64,000 nucleotides of DNA from Naganishia liquefaciens (GCA_013423385.1 BLZA01000009.1:1-64000); one strand, 5' to 3'; shown: positions 31,079 through 44,645, numbered from the stretch's first letter. Notes: generated from the sequence alone by a model not told the origin. Translations and numbers: made by a program.

Positions 31079-34000
31079 TCAAGAGATGCTCTTCCCAGTT
31101 CCGCTCCGCAGGCGGCCTGTGTACGAGCTCTTGCCACGCTCAGGAAACGCGTGAAGACCGGGATCAGACTGCGACGTTTGCAAGGCCGACTCCGCGACAA
31201 CTTGTTGACGAGGTCGAGAATGTCTGAACACGTATCCAGAAACGTCATAATCGGTCGGGTCGTCGGCAACGGGAGCCTTGGACCGAAGTTGAGGCCGAGT
31301 GACTTGACAGGGCTGATGTATCGATGAACCCCATGCAAAAGCATTGGCTGCGTGCGGGGTCCTTGCGTTGGACAGAAAGAGAGGGGAGTGGGCGAGATGA
31401 CAATCCTGGGCGTGGTTTTCATACAGCGGACGCGATGACGGCGAAGCAAAAGGAATATAGCCAAACTGCGGCATGGCGTGTGGACATTGGGGACCCATGT
31501 AGGGCGGCCAAGGCAGAGCGAAATTCGGGTGGGCATTGACCATCTGACCGAACGCGCCGAGCGGTGCCTGTGACTGGTACCGAGAAGCCTGCGCAGGCTG
31601 TTGAGCAAACTGCCTCGTGGGTGGCGGCAGGAATCGGGCTTGAAGGCCGTTCCATTGCTGCGTAGGTCGGTCTTTGCTCGCCAAACCTTGGCCTTGCGAT
31701 GCCCCTTGCGTGTTTTTGGCTTGTGCCTCGGCCACGCGTTTGGCCTTCTTGTTCTTTCCGCTACCACGAGTACCGCGACGAGTCTTCCCTTTTTTGGCTT
31801 CGGGAATGGGCGCATCCGCGACAGCTTGATCAGCCGTGTGCTGCAATTCAGTGTCGACGGCTGTTGGGTCCGCGTTGACGTCTTCAATGACTCGCTGCTC
31901 GATAGGACGAGCTGCGTTTATTGGATCTTGTCGCAAATTATCATCTACGACGCCCGATATGCGAGCATCGTCGTGCTGTTCGTCCTCGTCCACGAAGTCG
32001 ACGAACGGTTGCTCTTCCGCGATATGAGGCGCGTTCGTCGAAGCTCTATCGAGGTCTTCCCCCGTGACACAAGGGAATAGGGCGTCTCTGCTGCCCTGTA
32101 GGGCTTTGTCGTCCATTCTGTCAAGCGCAGGCGGATGTAGTGAACGCGACTGCAAAAAGCTTGAAGCTCGATCCTCGAAGCTGCTTCGCGGCAGATATAC
32201 GCGGCACGGGAATGTCACGCCGGACGGTCGATCTGAAAACACGCTCGAATTGCCGTCACCCTTGTTTGTTGCCACTGGCGAAGAATCAGTGCCAAGGGCA
32301 CAATCGACAGGAGGAGCATGATCGAAGCGGAGCATCCGAACTGGCCAGGTGGCGATCGTCACCGAGGCCAAATGTTGAGGAAGAGTCAGCACGTAGTCCC
32401 GGCGAAAGTCGACTCTTGGTTGGAATGCCTTGGGCGGTAAACAGGGCACATTCTCGGAAGTTGCAAGTGCTTCAACCTTCTCCGCCTCACCATCCATCTC
32501 GATGGGCGGTGAACAGGGCGCATTCTCGAAAGTTCCAAGTGCTTCGACCTTCTCCGCCTTACCATCCATCTCGATGAGCGGTGAGCAGGGCGCATTCTCG
32601 GAAGTTCCATGTGCTTCAACCTTCTCCGCCTCACCATCCATCTCGATGAGCGGTGAGCAGGGCGCATTTTCGGAAGTTCCAAGTGCTTCGACCTTCTCCG
32701 CGTGATCGTCCATCTTGTTGGGCGGTGAAGAATTCTCGGAAGTCGCAAGTGCTTCAACCTTTTCCGCGTGATCGTCCGTCTTGATGGGAGGTGAGCAGGG
32801 CGCATTCTCGAAAGTTCCATGTGCTTCAACCTTCTCCGCCTCACCATCCATCTCGATGAGCGGTGAGCAGGGCGCATTCTCGGAAGTTCCAAGTGCTTCG
32901 ACCTTCTCCGCCTCACCATCCATCTCGATGAGCGGTGAGCAGGGCGCCTTCTCGGAAGTTTCAGGTGCTTCGACCTTCTCCGCGTGATCGTCCATCTTGT
33001 TGGGCGGTGAAGAATTCTCGGAAGTCGCAAGTGCTTCAACCTTCTGCGCATAATCGTCCAGCTTGATGAGTGGTGAACAGGGCGCATACTCGGAAGTGCC
33101 AATTGCGTCAACCTTCTCCGCCTCATCATCCAACTTGAGCGGCTGCACGAGAGCGCCCCAGGGGTCATAGGATCTGCCGTCCCTGCTCGAACTGCTGCCG
33201 GTAACGCCTACGCCCTCATGTACAGGGTGCGCGGTGCGCTCGCCCTCGCCATCATCCTGGACCTGTCGCAATAAGCATGTTCTCAGTGGCGATCGAAAAC
33301 TTTGTATACCCTCCAGACTTACTGGAGAATTGGCCCTGCCCTCAATCCCTTGCTCTTCGCTAGGGTCTTCCAAGATCCTCGGATCCCTCACACCTTCGGC
33401 AATCATTATCTCGCTCAGAGCCCCTTCCACGGTGCCTTCCGGCAGCCCAGCTCCTTCGCGAGCATCGTTCTCGTCTTCGCTTCGCGTGAGGGATGCATTT
33501 TGGTCCTTGACAGGATTGTTGGTGAAGAGCTCGTCAGCCGGTTCTGTGGAGACGCCAATGATCGGCAGGTTCTCGATGCGCGGCGTTGGAACATGCGGTT
33601 CACCAACGGTGCTTTCCACTTCGTCGAGATACTGAGCACCTGGCATTTCGAGTGAGTTGCGCCCTGGGCGACGGATCAGCCCGCGCTAGAACTCGCCTGA
33701 AGTTTTCTACTTACAAGTCGGGTCGGGAAGAACTTCCTCCGCCGTCTCCGAAATTACTCGGGCAAGATCCTGAGCGTCGACTTGGGCGTCCTCTGCCGAT
33801 CTCGCGAGCGCGGTGTCTTGAGCTTCGTTGAGAACGTGGTGCGACGGCGAATTCTCGAGCTGTTTCTGGATCGTTTTCCTCTGCTCTTTCTCGAAAGTGA
33901 CTTCCTCTCCGTCATTCCACATCCTGTCATGTTCGTAGATGGTCTTGGTCTGGCATTGCTTGTACCAGGATCCAGAGGTGAACAGGACCTCTTGTCGCAC

Positions 34001-35542
34001 CTTCTTCGCTGCGTCGACCGCCGTTTTCGCATCTTCGTTAAATGTGCCCTGCGACGGGATGCTCTTCTTCGGCAACAAGCAGGTAATGGGCGGAGAAAGC
34101 TCGATAAACGACCTGGCTTTAGTGCTCCTGTCGGTGGCGTTGCTGGTCACTGGTTTGCGAACAAAGGCGTCGTGGGAAACATCGAGTGCCGCGTCAAATG
34201 CGAAGTGTCGATCGGCAGCTGCCGGAATGGCGTGGGAGATTTCGCGCGATGCGACGGGATCTCTAACGATAGTCTTCAGGTCTTCGGCAATTAAGGGCGA
34301 AGCATCGATGTTTTCGGCGCCAATAGTAACGTTGACGACAGCTGTGGGAGTGTCGTGGTCGTCTTCGTCGCAACAACATGCAGAGTCAGCGAGTAGCTGC
34401 TGATCGATAGGGATAGCTTCGGATTCGTCGGTTTCCCAACTGGCGGTACCCGCGAGGCTGATACCGAAGATAGATGCGTAGAGAAGCACAATCACCCAAA
34501 CATCACCCTCTTCTTGCTTGAACCAAGGCAAACCGAACGCGCGAACTTGGTAGACGACCAGGTCCTTCTAAGAGAGATGAGAGCAAAATCAATTTTTCAA
34601 TCAGCGGAGATGGCTCTAGGTAGCACTTACTTCACCAGTTGGAACCGCAAGATATAAGCGCCACTCCCGCTCGACTCGGATTGCCTTGCTCCTCTCGCGT
34701 TCGGCAGCCCAGGCCTGTCGCGCCTGACGAAGTTGAAAGCGTCGTTGTAAGTCCTTTTCCCGCTTCTGCAGCTTGAGAGCTTGACGTTGCTTTCGTTCTT
34801 GCTCTTCGAGCAGCTTTTGCAGAGCTTGACGGTGGTCTCGTTCTTGCTGCTCGATCACTTGTTGAAGAGCTTGACGGTGATCTCGTTCTTGCTGCTCGAG
34901 CAGCTGTCGAAGGTCTTGATTTTCCTGGTTGTGAAGGTCCCGAGGTCGGCGCAGCAAGGCAACGAAGCGCTTTGCCGCTTGATGGACGAGCGCCTTGAGT
35001 CCGGGAGACGGTTCTGCGGCGCTCGCAGGTGCTGTCTTGCGGGCAGTGCGAGAGCGAGGATTGACCACAGACGGAAGAGGGGCGACTTGTTCCAAGGTAA
35101 GGGATTGAACAAGCAACGGATCATTCATCAAGGCATTGGAAGCCGCATTGATGACTGGTGATGACGAGCTGGCGGGCGCGGCATGATGGGTTAGCAAAAA
35201 CCATTGTATGACGGGAGTCGGAGCTGAAGAAGTGACAAGGATGAAGCTTCGAGCATGCGCCTCTTGTTCGCTTGTTGAAGCGTTAGACGGTGTTGCAGGA
35301 GGCGAGGTGGGATCCTGGACGGACACTTGTGCGTTTCGGGGCGGATCAGCAACCACAATCCAGGAATGACAAGCATACTCACTGGATGATGCGGGTCTGG
35401 TGAAGGCAGCTCCATCCTTCAAGCAAAGCAGAGTCACTGTCGATATAAGCGTTGTCGTTGACACTACGATCGTCTTGCGAGACGGCAGGCGAAAGCGAAT
35501 CGCCGAGCCGTTGACGGCGCTGCGTTTCTTTCTGGAGGTCAT
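31079..35542 (-). CDS. Large membrane protein with coiled coil and ten tandem repeats
   Basis: Not recognised. Exons 35542-34631, 34567-33715 and 33639-31079 join in phase to 1,442 codons including the stop. ATG 35542 (MTSRKKRSAV) is chosen; upstream in-frame sequence has no ATG. Order: basic start; hydrophobic TIVVSTTTLISTVTLLCL; a Gln/Glu/Arg coiled coil with QQERDHRQALQ repeated; a second hydrophobic stretch (VWVIVLLYASIFGISLAG) after WRLYLAVPTGEKDLVVYQVR; then a long acidic region carrying ten 22-24-residue repeats (32426-33133); a KKGKTRRGTRGSGKNKKAKR basic patch; and a Pro/Gln-rich tail. Two internal 57-nt segments look like retained introns (GTGAGT...AAG near 35370; GTAAGT...CAG near 33300). 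Both are in frame, so their splicing cannot be decided from sequence. The repeats point to a rapidly evolving spacer. Confidence 0.65.
32426..33133 (-). repeat. Ten-unit protein-coding tandem repeat
   Basis: Within the large membrane protein gene, 708 nt encode exactly ten units: eight of 24 residues and two (the second and sixth) of 22. The consensus is MDGEAEKVEALGTSENAPC followed by SPLIE. Unit borders fall at the conserved MDG/MDD. Units 4, 5, 8 and 9 are near-identical in DNA, so the array probably expanded recently by unequal exchange. The short units (ending ENSSPPNK) recur at a four-unit spacing, hinting that a block of several units was duplicated together. Confidence 0.9.
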
Positions 35543-35739
35543 CGAGGAAACGAAGTACGACTGCAGTGTTGTGAGGGAAGATGGTACGTTGTACGATGCA
35601 AAGCTTGTACTTAGTACGATGTGAAGCAGGGGTACGAACACAACGTCATGACCATAGCCTTTATCTGTTTACAACGAGCGAAAAGGCTAGCTGGGGAGTC
35701 TCTAGCTAGCCGTCAGTCACACAATGACGCTCTGCCGTA

Positions 35740-35954
35740 GGCTAGCAGCCGAGATACTCACAAGATGTAAACATCCCAGAACGGAAACTTTGCCAGACCA
35801 GCCTGGACACCCGCCCACAGCGCAAGCCCAGTCAATCCTGGTTTGTCAAGGTTTGTGACGTTGCTGTACTTCACAGACACGACCAGATCGACGAAGTTGG
35901 GGGAAGGGCTGAGGCCAGGAAGCGATGAAAAAGGTACGCTCGAACGATTTCCAT
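35740..35954 (-). CDS. Small hydrophobic protein, tentative
   Basis: Not recognised. A minus-strand frame reads PSPNFVDLVVSVKYSNVTN and then LDKPGLTGLALWAGVQAG, ending FPFWDVYI before a GTGAGT donor at about 35763. The composition looks genuinely coding, with one weak membrane-type helix. A start at 35954 (MEIVRA) is possible if a 29-nt intron (GTACCT...CTCAG) is real; that would be extremely short. The last residues depend on an acceptor near 35730. A non-ATG extended frame to 36006 also exists. Treat as a probable small gene whose ends are not defined. Confidence 0.35.
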
Positions 35955-37169
35955 CAACGTTATTTCTTTCTCGATGCGGGTCTCGCTTCGGTGGACATGG
36001 TCTCAAAGGTGGCTGACTTGCGTTAGGGAGGTCAAGGCATGGGAGTGGTCTTCAACGGCGATCGCACGACTATCGGTTGTTGAAGCTGGTGTTGATGTTA
36101 TCCTTTGGGTATTGACGCTGGTGGTGACTGTGGCTGGACCCATTTGGGATGTTACGGTGATCGGTAGGGATGCTCAAAGCATAAATTACGAGCGAAAGGT
36201 CGTCAGGTGTTGTTCGGGATCTGCAGGGCTTGTTCCGGTCTTAGATTCGGGTCGGGCGATCGGGCGATCCTTGCATGAGTTGCAGCTTCCATCTTGCTGG
36301 AATGAGTGAAGATCGGACAAAAGGATAGGATGCTGCTGCCTTGGTGAGCTTCCAATTCAGGAGCGGTCAATGGGTAAACTCAAGTATGAGCCAGTGCGAC
36401 GACAATCATCTCGCACGAATCTACCTGAAGCTTGGTGCCGGACAGGCTCTCGATTGCACGCGGGCCCATGCAAGGGGCTGAAACAGCTGCTTGAACGCGA
36501 CGCGGCGCTTTTGAGCGCCGACCCAACTGCTGGCCCGCTCGTGCTCGCGATCTGAGGGGCATGTAGTGGGGTGGGGGAGGGGGGGGGGTCATGTAGTGGA
36601 CCTTCCTGCATCCAGGCTACGCATAGAAGTTTACCGAGGGTTGTCACTTGTGAGGAGTATCGACGGAAGCAAGCCAATAGGTAGCTGCTCGTCGGGGTGC
36701 TCGCTTCCCGCGCTTGGAACCACAACAGTTATTTACTACATTGTACTCGAAGTGTGATCTGCAAACCTAATCGCATCATGGCCAAGCATTGACATCGTTC
36801 AATTGTCCATCGCCCTTTTGCAAGAAGCCTCATGTCTGGATATAGGCAGGAAAGGGGTGAGCTTCAAGTTGGCGGAGGGGCATCTTGGGAAACCTCTCGT
36901 GTTTCTTTCGTTGTAGGCCGATTCATAGCTGTGCAGCTAGATCTTGGTCGCCTCGAGATGCTCCGCGCGGACTGCAGGCCTTGATCGAGCTCCAAATGAT
37001 CACATGCCATAAAGTGGAAACCCATCTAGAAAGCGAAAGGAACCGTCCATACACCCAAATACGTGGCGTCGCTGCTGCAGTGTTGGCGGCATTGCCTCGA
37101 GGACAAGCGACAACCAGACAGCGGTATACTCCGGAAACGAAGAGACAAGACTGTTGCATGAGACATCTT
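35955..37169. other. Intergenic region
   Basis: No convincing gene. A G-run (gaggggggggggtcatg, about 36578-36593) is followed by a near copy of catgtagtgg seen at 36559 and 36591. Short open frames on both strands lack splice logic. Confidence 0.35.
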
Positions 37170-38331
37170 TCATACCGTCTCAACATTTCCGTATTCACTA
37201 AAAGTGGAAACGAACCGTCGGTCATTCTGCATTGTATTTCCTCGTCGTATTGAACTTACCTCTCCAATCCCGGCTCCATCAGACTGGCGTGACCCATGAT
37301 CAGTACCGACGACGAGCCAACCAGCCAGAAAAACGTGGACAGGGGAGCTGCGAACCAAAGGAGCGGGATGCCTGTTGACAGGTGATGGCTATCAGAATCA
37401 AGTCTCACACGATCCTAAGTTGACATACCGATGATGAAGAGACCGGTGTAAAGCTTCTTTTGGTCGACGACGTGCTCACCAACTTGCATGGGCTCCGGTG
37501 CTGAAAACCGCGATGTCGTTTCGTCAGTAATGCGCAGTCTTCATAAGAGCGACCCGACCCACTCACCGTATTTATTGATAGCTGCAAAACCGCCGATCAG
37601 GAATCCCAGCGCGATAAGGAGCAGGGGGTTGGTGAGCCTGTGTAAGTACGAATTCAGTTCAGCTCGCATTGCATACCCACGGCCCTCCTTCTCGAACATA
37701 CAAGGCGTAGACGGCAAGGATGGCAATCACAACTCCGTAGTTTCCGCTGAAGTATCGGGTGTTGTAAGAGATTCGCTGCAGGGTCGAATAAGTCAGCTTT
37801 GAACCTTTAATGGTGCAGATATCTGAGCGCGTCGAGCGGTCCAAACGTTGGGAATTGTTAATTAAGGGTTTGACACAATTCGCGATCACGAGCACTGCCT
37901 TGCGATTGCAAACACATGTCACTTTGCCGGAGGCAGATCTTCGGTGATTCCGCCTGGGTACTTCGTCTCTCGGGCCTTCTTGCCCTTCACACATTTTCCG
38001 CCTGCCTCATCGTGAAGCCAAGCAATCTGGTTGAAGCGAAGAAGGGAACGGAAACGTACACTTGTGCACTCGTTCATATCGGCCGGACGAGACAATCGTT
38101 GATGGTCGAACTGCAGGTTGAAACGCGTAGATCAATTTCGTATGGATTCGAAAATCCGGAGATCTTCTACTTACGAACTCATTGACCGGTCTAAGAGCAG
38201 CCAATCTGGTCTCCTACATAGGCGAAAGCGACGCAGCGGACCGTCAGCATTCTCGTGTTGACCTTTCAGCGAAGATGCAGCCTTACTCGGAACTGCTTGG
38301 CGATCTCGGGGATTCGGGTGACAACGTCCAT
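37170..38331 (-). CDS. PRA1-family membrane protein (Yip3-like)
   Basis: Four-span protein of the PRA1/Yip3 family, which binds prenylated Rab GTPases in ER-Golgi traffic. It starts at the ATG at 38331 (MDVVTRIPEIAKQFR). Joined exons give TRLAALRPVNEF-FDHQRLSRPADMNECTS, then RISYNTRYFSGNYGVVIAI, LTNPLLLIALGFLIGGFAA, and GIPLLWFAAPLSTFFWLVG, the order and spacing of the PRA1 domain. The last coding exon reads GHASLMEPGIGE. Whether the chain stops just after a final short intron or reads to the TGA at 37170 is not settled. One intron (37776-38059) is 284 nt, four times the local norm. A 20-bp palindrome lies 190 bp upstream of the start. Confidence 0.88.
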
Positions 38332-38521
38332 TCTGTCCGGGTTCTTGCTTTATGTGAGAGACAGAACGGAATGGATATTGTGAGGAAGTGAGATTAAATG
38401 TTGGCGGATTGGGATCAAGTCGGTGCGAATGTCGACAAACGAAACAAAGCGACGTGTCAGTTCGCGCGCTGTGTCGAGCCGAATTTTGCTTCCGGCGCAG
38501 CGGAATAGCTATGAAAATAGA

Positions 38522-38541
38522 GTTGCAACAGCTGTTGCAAC
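38522..38541. repeat. Perfect 20-bp palindrome upstream of the PRA1-family gene
   Basis: GTTGCAACAGCTGTTGCAAC equals its own reverse complement and is centred on CAGCTG, an E-box core. Around it, imperfect outer arms (atagctat on the left, catagctac and tatagctag on the right) extend the symmetry. It lies 191 bp upstream of the PRA1-family ATG, a position compatible with a dimeric factor site. Confidence 0.65.
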
Positions 38542-39863
38542 GGGGCAACTCGCATAGCTACAGCTATAGCTAGTCGAGCGAATTGGCTGGGTAGCAGCTT
38601 GGGTAGCTGCCAGCATAGCATCACCTAGATGACATACTCACGTCGCAACTCGAACTTTAAAGAGACTGAATCATAGTTAGACTTGATAACAAACACGTCC
38701 TTGCCCCCGATGCATGGTTTACAGCATTAGACATATCGCAATTATCGATGTTGCAGAGCGGCAATCAGGCGGACTAAAGCACTGACAAATGGCAAATGAG
38801 GTCGAAGAACATCCACTGAAGGATGTAGAAGACAGCCATTTGCCCAGGGTTATTCAAACTGCGCAGATGGCGTGGAACAGCCTCTGTTCCGACTGAGGCG
38901 CAAAAGAACGAGTTCATTGATGAGAAACAGCGTTGACAGAAAGGTGTTCTTAGGTTGACAGGCAGATGGTTGCGAATATACAGGTTACTGGTCCAAAGAG
39001 TGTCCGTTCGCTCGTCTACACGAACGATAGGATACGCAGATGAAGGTGGATGCGGAAACGGACGAGTCGAATGCAACATGAGAATTTGACGATTCAACGC
39101 TCGAGCTCAAAATAGTACCATCAAACGACGGAAGGAGTCCGAAATGTCGCATTTCAGCGAAGCAGCCAATGATGTCTTGTCCTAATTGAAAATGAAACCA
39201 GAGTCCTGATCGTCGTCGCTGTCAAGCAGAAGCTCCTTTTCCGACACCGTTTTTGGGTGCTTAAGCACTGTATGGGAAGATAGGTACCAAGAATTGTGTG
39301 GGAAAACAGCTGCAAAAGGACTAATGGGAAGATAGGCGCTTCAGTACTGTATCGGAATATAAAGTATTCCACAGTCTCCGAGCCACGGAAACGTTAAAAG
39401 GATGGCTTTCCTCATGGTGGCGAAGAATATCAAGATGTAGGCGCTTGCCCAGGAAAGGCAATATAACATAGGAAGCTCAAAATTAAGATCATGGAGAACG
39501 GTCGCTGGGTCATAGCTGTTCCGTATCAGACGTCTCGACAAACAACGTGAGATCCGTCCTTTGGTCTCCAGCGCGGGTAAAGTGTCGAAGCACGACTGTT
39601 GTCCACACCCAAGCAGCTACCCAAGCGCGAGCCATCACCCGCGATTGTGATGACGAATGTCGGATCTGTCCGACCGACATGGAGAGTCGTCGGTATGGTG
39701 CCGTACATCGCTGGAATGCCATTGCGTTCTTGGAATCGCCGATGACATCTGGTAATGACGGCGTGCGCGGGAATCTTCAAATGAATGTAGGCCTTGCAAG
39801 CTGATTAGGCGATTCTCTTGTAACAACCGGACAACGCTTCAGAGCTAGGCTCCGGCCTCGAAG

Positions 39864-39870
39864 TATATAT
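39864..39870 (+). promoter_or_regulatory. TATA-like element of the 65-aa gene
   Basis: The heptamer TATATAT in the context gaagtatatatggcc lies 85-91 bp upstream of the ATG at 39955. The leader downstream ends in a clean A-rich start context (aacaaaaATG). Confidence 0.5.
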
Positions 39871-39954
39871 GGCCGAGAGCTTTGTGTTCATCGACCGACC
39901 TCGACGCCTGGCAAAACCAGTTCATCTCGTATAACTCACATACATCAAACAAAA

Positions 39955-40242
39955 ATGCCGCTCGAAGTTCAAGATTCTGGAAAACGTGTCATCCTAGAGA
40001 CCACTGCATCGGCAGGGGAGAAGATTCCCGTTGATGAGGCAGCGAAGGTGAGTAGTCAACTGTGCCCTCGAGGAGTGCCTTCTCGCGTTCAACTAAAAAC
40101 ATTTCCTCTTCTACTTTGCTCTCTTGTCGTATGATAGGCTCGTTCGAACAAGGATCTTGCAGACGTAGACGGCCGTATCGAGCTCGAGAACCAAGCGCCC
40201 GATTTCGTTAGCGATCTCAATGGGGGAAACAAGACAGCTTGA
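39955..40242 (+). CDS. 65-aa hydrophilic protein
   Basis: Not recognised. Exons 39955-40047 and 40138-40242 total 198 nt and encode 65 residues: MPLEVQDSGKRVILETTASA and, after the intron, ARSNKDLADVDGRIELENQ up to NGGNKTA. Its 90-nt intron has a GTGAGT donor and a GATAG acceptor. A strong TATA box, A-rich start context and in-phase splice make it a real gene despite its size. It has no Cys, membrane span or signal peptide, and is acidic. Each exon is below 40 codons, so simple ORF scans miss it. Highly expressed stress-type small proteins of fungi often look like this, but no role can be assigned. Confidence 0.65.
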
Positions 40243-40734
40243 ATGCTTAGATTGGAAAGAATGCATTCATCGTCCCAACTCAAGAAGAGAATGAGATGAT
40301 CAGTTGTATCGCATAACAACAGTTGAAGGGCAGATGATAACGGTTTGTAACGCGATCTATCGCGAAATCGTTTCCATCTCGAGGTGTCCGGATAGGATTC
40401 GCCCCAGATTTGGCCCGGTGATCTGTGTTGCGCCAAGATTCCTAAAGGTATCGTGAGAGATCACGACCTGCTCCCCGCAGTGACAGAACAAGTGATCAGT
40501 GCGATCCCATTCAACAGCATCGTCAACAGCCTGGACCCTCCCTCGCCTTGAAGCCATAAAAGCGCGCTTGAATCCGCTCGATCGCTCAAGCGCGGGCCAA
40601 GTTGAAACGTCGCGGAGTCGGGTTCACCAGTATCCATACCGACCATGGAAGGAGAAACCCGGTTAGCTGCTGTTCAGGGCGTTCAAGTAGACTGGAGAGC
40701 GACTCGCATTCTGCCTGAAATATCACCTCAAAAA
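40243..40734. other. Intergenic, upstream of FRS2
   Basis: No gene is evident. An in-frame ATG at 40645 could extend the tRNA synthetase by 30 residues, but the ATG at 40735 has the better context and matches the family's start. Confidence 0.4.
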
Positions 40735-42900
<2,166 letters not shown>

Positions 42901-43346
42901 GCAAGTCGTCAGTTTGTTGTATAGACGGTAGAACGGGCGAGATTTGACAAGATCTTCGCATGACATCTGAGGTAATCATGCCCTCAAATGTAACCGGACA
43001 GAACAGCATAAAGCCCTAGCAACACCTGGCTGACGAATTGAGGCGACCAACTCAGTCAGACATGCTTTGCTTGCGCCGATAGAGACATCGATGGTCCTTC
43101 AGAGTTGCCACGTCATTTCCCAAGCTTCCGTGGATAATGGAAAGGCGATCGCCGAATGTCTCAGAACGGGGCTGCCAGTTGGTTCGCCTCAGGCTTGATA
43201 TCCCGCTGCGTCTTGTCATCTCACGATACGTCTCGCGAAGGATTCCCATATTGCCCACTCCGCTATCTATCCCATCAAAGGAATAGATCAGGACCATTCA
43301 CGATCCCGCCTCATCCTGATCCCAGCTCAAGCCTCACTCGCGAAAA
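42901..43346. other. Intergenic, FRS2 to FMC1-like gene
   Basis: No gene is seen. The 81-codon minus-strand frame at 43052-43297 has no supporting splice sites or family features. Presumed to hold the FRS2 3' region and the promoter of the next gene. Confidence 0.35.
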
Positions 43347-43870
43347 ATGTCGACCACGTTAGCAAGGAGCTATCGTTCTGTACTTCGGGAAATCAACAAG
43401 AGCGTAAGTATGCTTAAGACTCGGGATGTGCTACATACATGGGGTACTGATCTCCTGCTGTGTCTTTGTCTGCAGTCGATTCACGCACCACAGAATCGCA
43501 ATCAAGCCATCAAGCACATGCTTCGCGATCTTTACGAAAGACAGGCCTCTACCTTGGGCGGCGTCTCCAAGACGATAGACGAGACGAGTCTGGGTTTCGG
43601 AAGGAATATGATGGAAATGAAGGAGTTTGTCAAGGCGCAGAGAACGTATAACGTGAGTGGGACCAATCTCCATTGCCCCGACGCGCCACACAACCCTTGT
43701 ATGTTTAACTAACTTTGCGTTGCCCTTGATAGGACTTGCTCGTCCGTTATAACCCGCTACATGATATGACAGCGGAAGAGCGTGTAAAAGCGACGACGCG
43801 TCGCGTCGGCATGGAACAGCCATTAGAGTATGACGACAGCGACCCTGCCAATCGGGAAAACAAGGAGTAG
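43347..43870 (+). CDS. FMC1-like LYR-family mitochondrial protein
   Basis: Small LYR protein similar in plan to Fmc1, which helps assemble the F1 part of mitochondrial ATP synthase. Exon 1 (43347-43403) encodes MSTTLARSYRSVLREINKS, with the tyrosine/arginine of the LYR-like motif (SYRSVLRE). Exon 2 starts at 43476 (SIHAPQNRNQAI) and reads MLRDLYERQ; exon 3 gives DLLVRYNPLHDMTAEERVK after AQRTYN. The Q-x-x-Y-x-DLLxRYNP block is the best family marker. It ends DPANRENKE at 43870, about 108 residues. Mitochondrial import is inferred from the family; there is no strong N-terminal presequence. Confidence 0.75.
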
Positions 43871-44645
43871 GCGGACTTCTTTTGCGCGGCAGAATAACCG
43901 CATAGATGGGCTAGATTCACCCAGATCGACTGGAAAGGAGTTCGGCGCGACTATCCTACCCGGAACGAACTCAAGTGTCATGGATAGACATTGTAGGATG
44001 TGAAGTACTTGATCGGTCTTTGCATTGCCGAAAAATCTGCAACAGTCAACTTCGCTACGAGGTTTATATCCCGACTCGCTTGATTGTACATCACACGATA
44101 GTGACCCTTCCCGATATGGGATTGCGTATGATTTGCAGATTTGTACAAAGGATTAGAGGTAGCATCTTGGGCTTCCCTGTAAAATGCCATCGAATCCGCC
44201 TTCACGCCATTCCAGACCCATATACGGCTGAGGCTGTCAAATCACATTCTGCCATGATAGTCATAAGAGGAAGTTTTAACGACGTCTTGCCCAAGCTTAG
44301 GGGAGTTTTGCGCCGTGTCATTATGTAGGCACGTTTCGTAATAACGCAGTCGATCAGCTAGTCGATCCGAGTTGCAATGACACGAAACGCGGATGCAGAA
44401 GCCTGGACTGAGTACGGCCGGGGTCATCCGTGTTGAGCTAGGGCCGCACATCACGGTTACCGACCTTGGTTTCTATAAGACACCATCATCAGCGACTCAT
44501 GCCTGGCGAGAGCGAAGTACAACACTATCCATCGACTCAGTGATATGGTCTGAAACGGAGCCAATAGCGGAACGGCGCATCATGCATAGGCACGGAAACG
44601 GAATACCTCGCGGGTTTCCACAGGGACCTTACATTCCTTCTGGTC
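43871..44645. other. Intergenic, possible first exon of the checkpoint gene
   Basis: An 86-codon plus-strand frame at 44393-44653 ends in IPSGHA directly at a GTAAGT that overlaps the ATG used for the next gene. It may be an upstream exon, but no in-phase junction to the following exon was found. Confidence 0.3.

Larger units (their letters stand above)
38332..39954. other. 1.6-kb region without a firm gene
   Basis: It lies between two divergent genes. On the minus strand, fragments such as TTLHVGRTDPTFVITIAGDG (39600-39720) and RHFTRAGDQRTDLTLFVE (about 39530-39590, another frame) look partly coding, but no consistent exon chain was found; a decayed or very split gene is possible. A repeat of gggaagatagg occurs at about 39268 and 39331. 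The right end holds the TATA element of the next gene. Confidence 0.35.

Noticed and set aside
32386-33168. 260-codon minus-strand ORF rich in Arg and Met
   Set aside because: It is the shadow frame of the ten-unit repeat; the main frame is continuous over 850 codons with spliced upstream exons.
40645-40734. Upstream ATG as the FRS2 start
   Set aside because: The extra 30 residues have no family counterpart and the ATG at 40735 has a better A-rich context.
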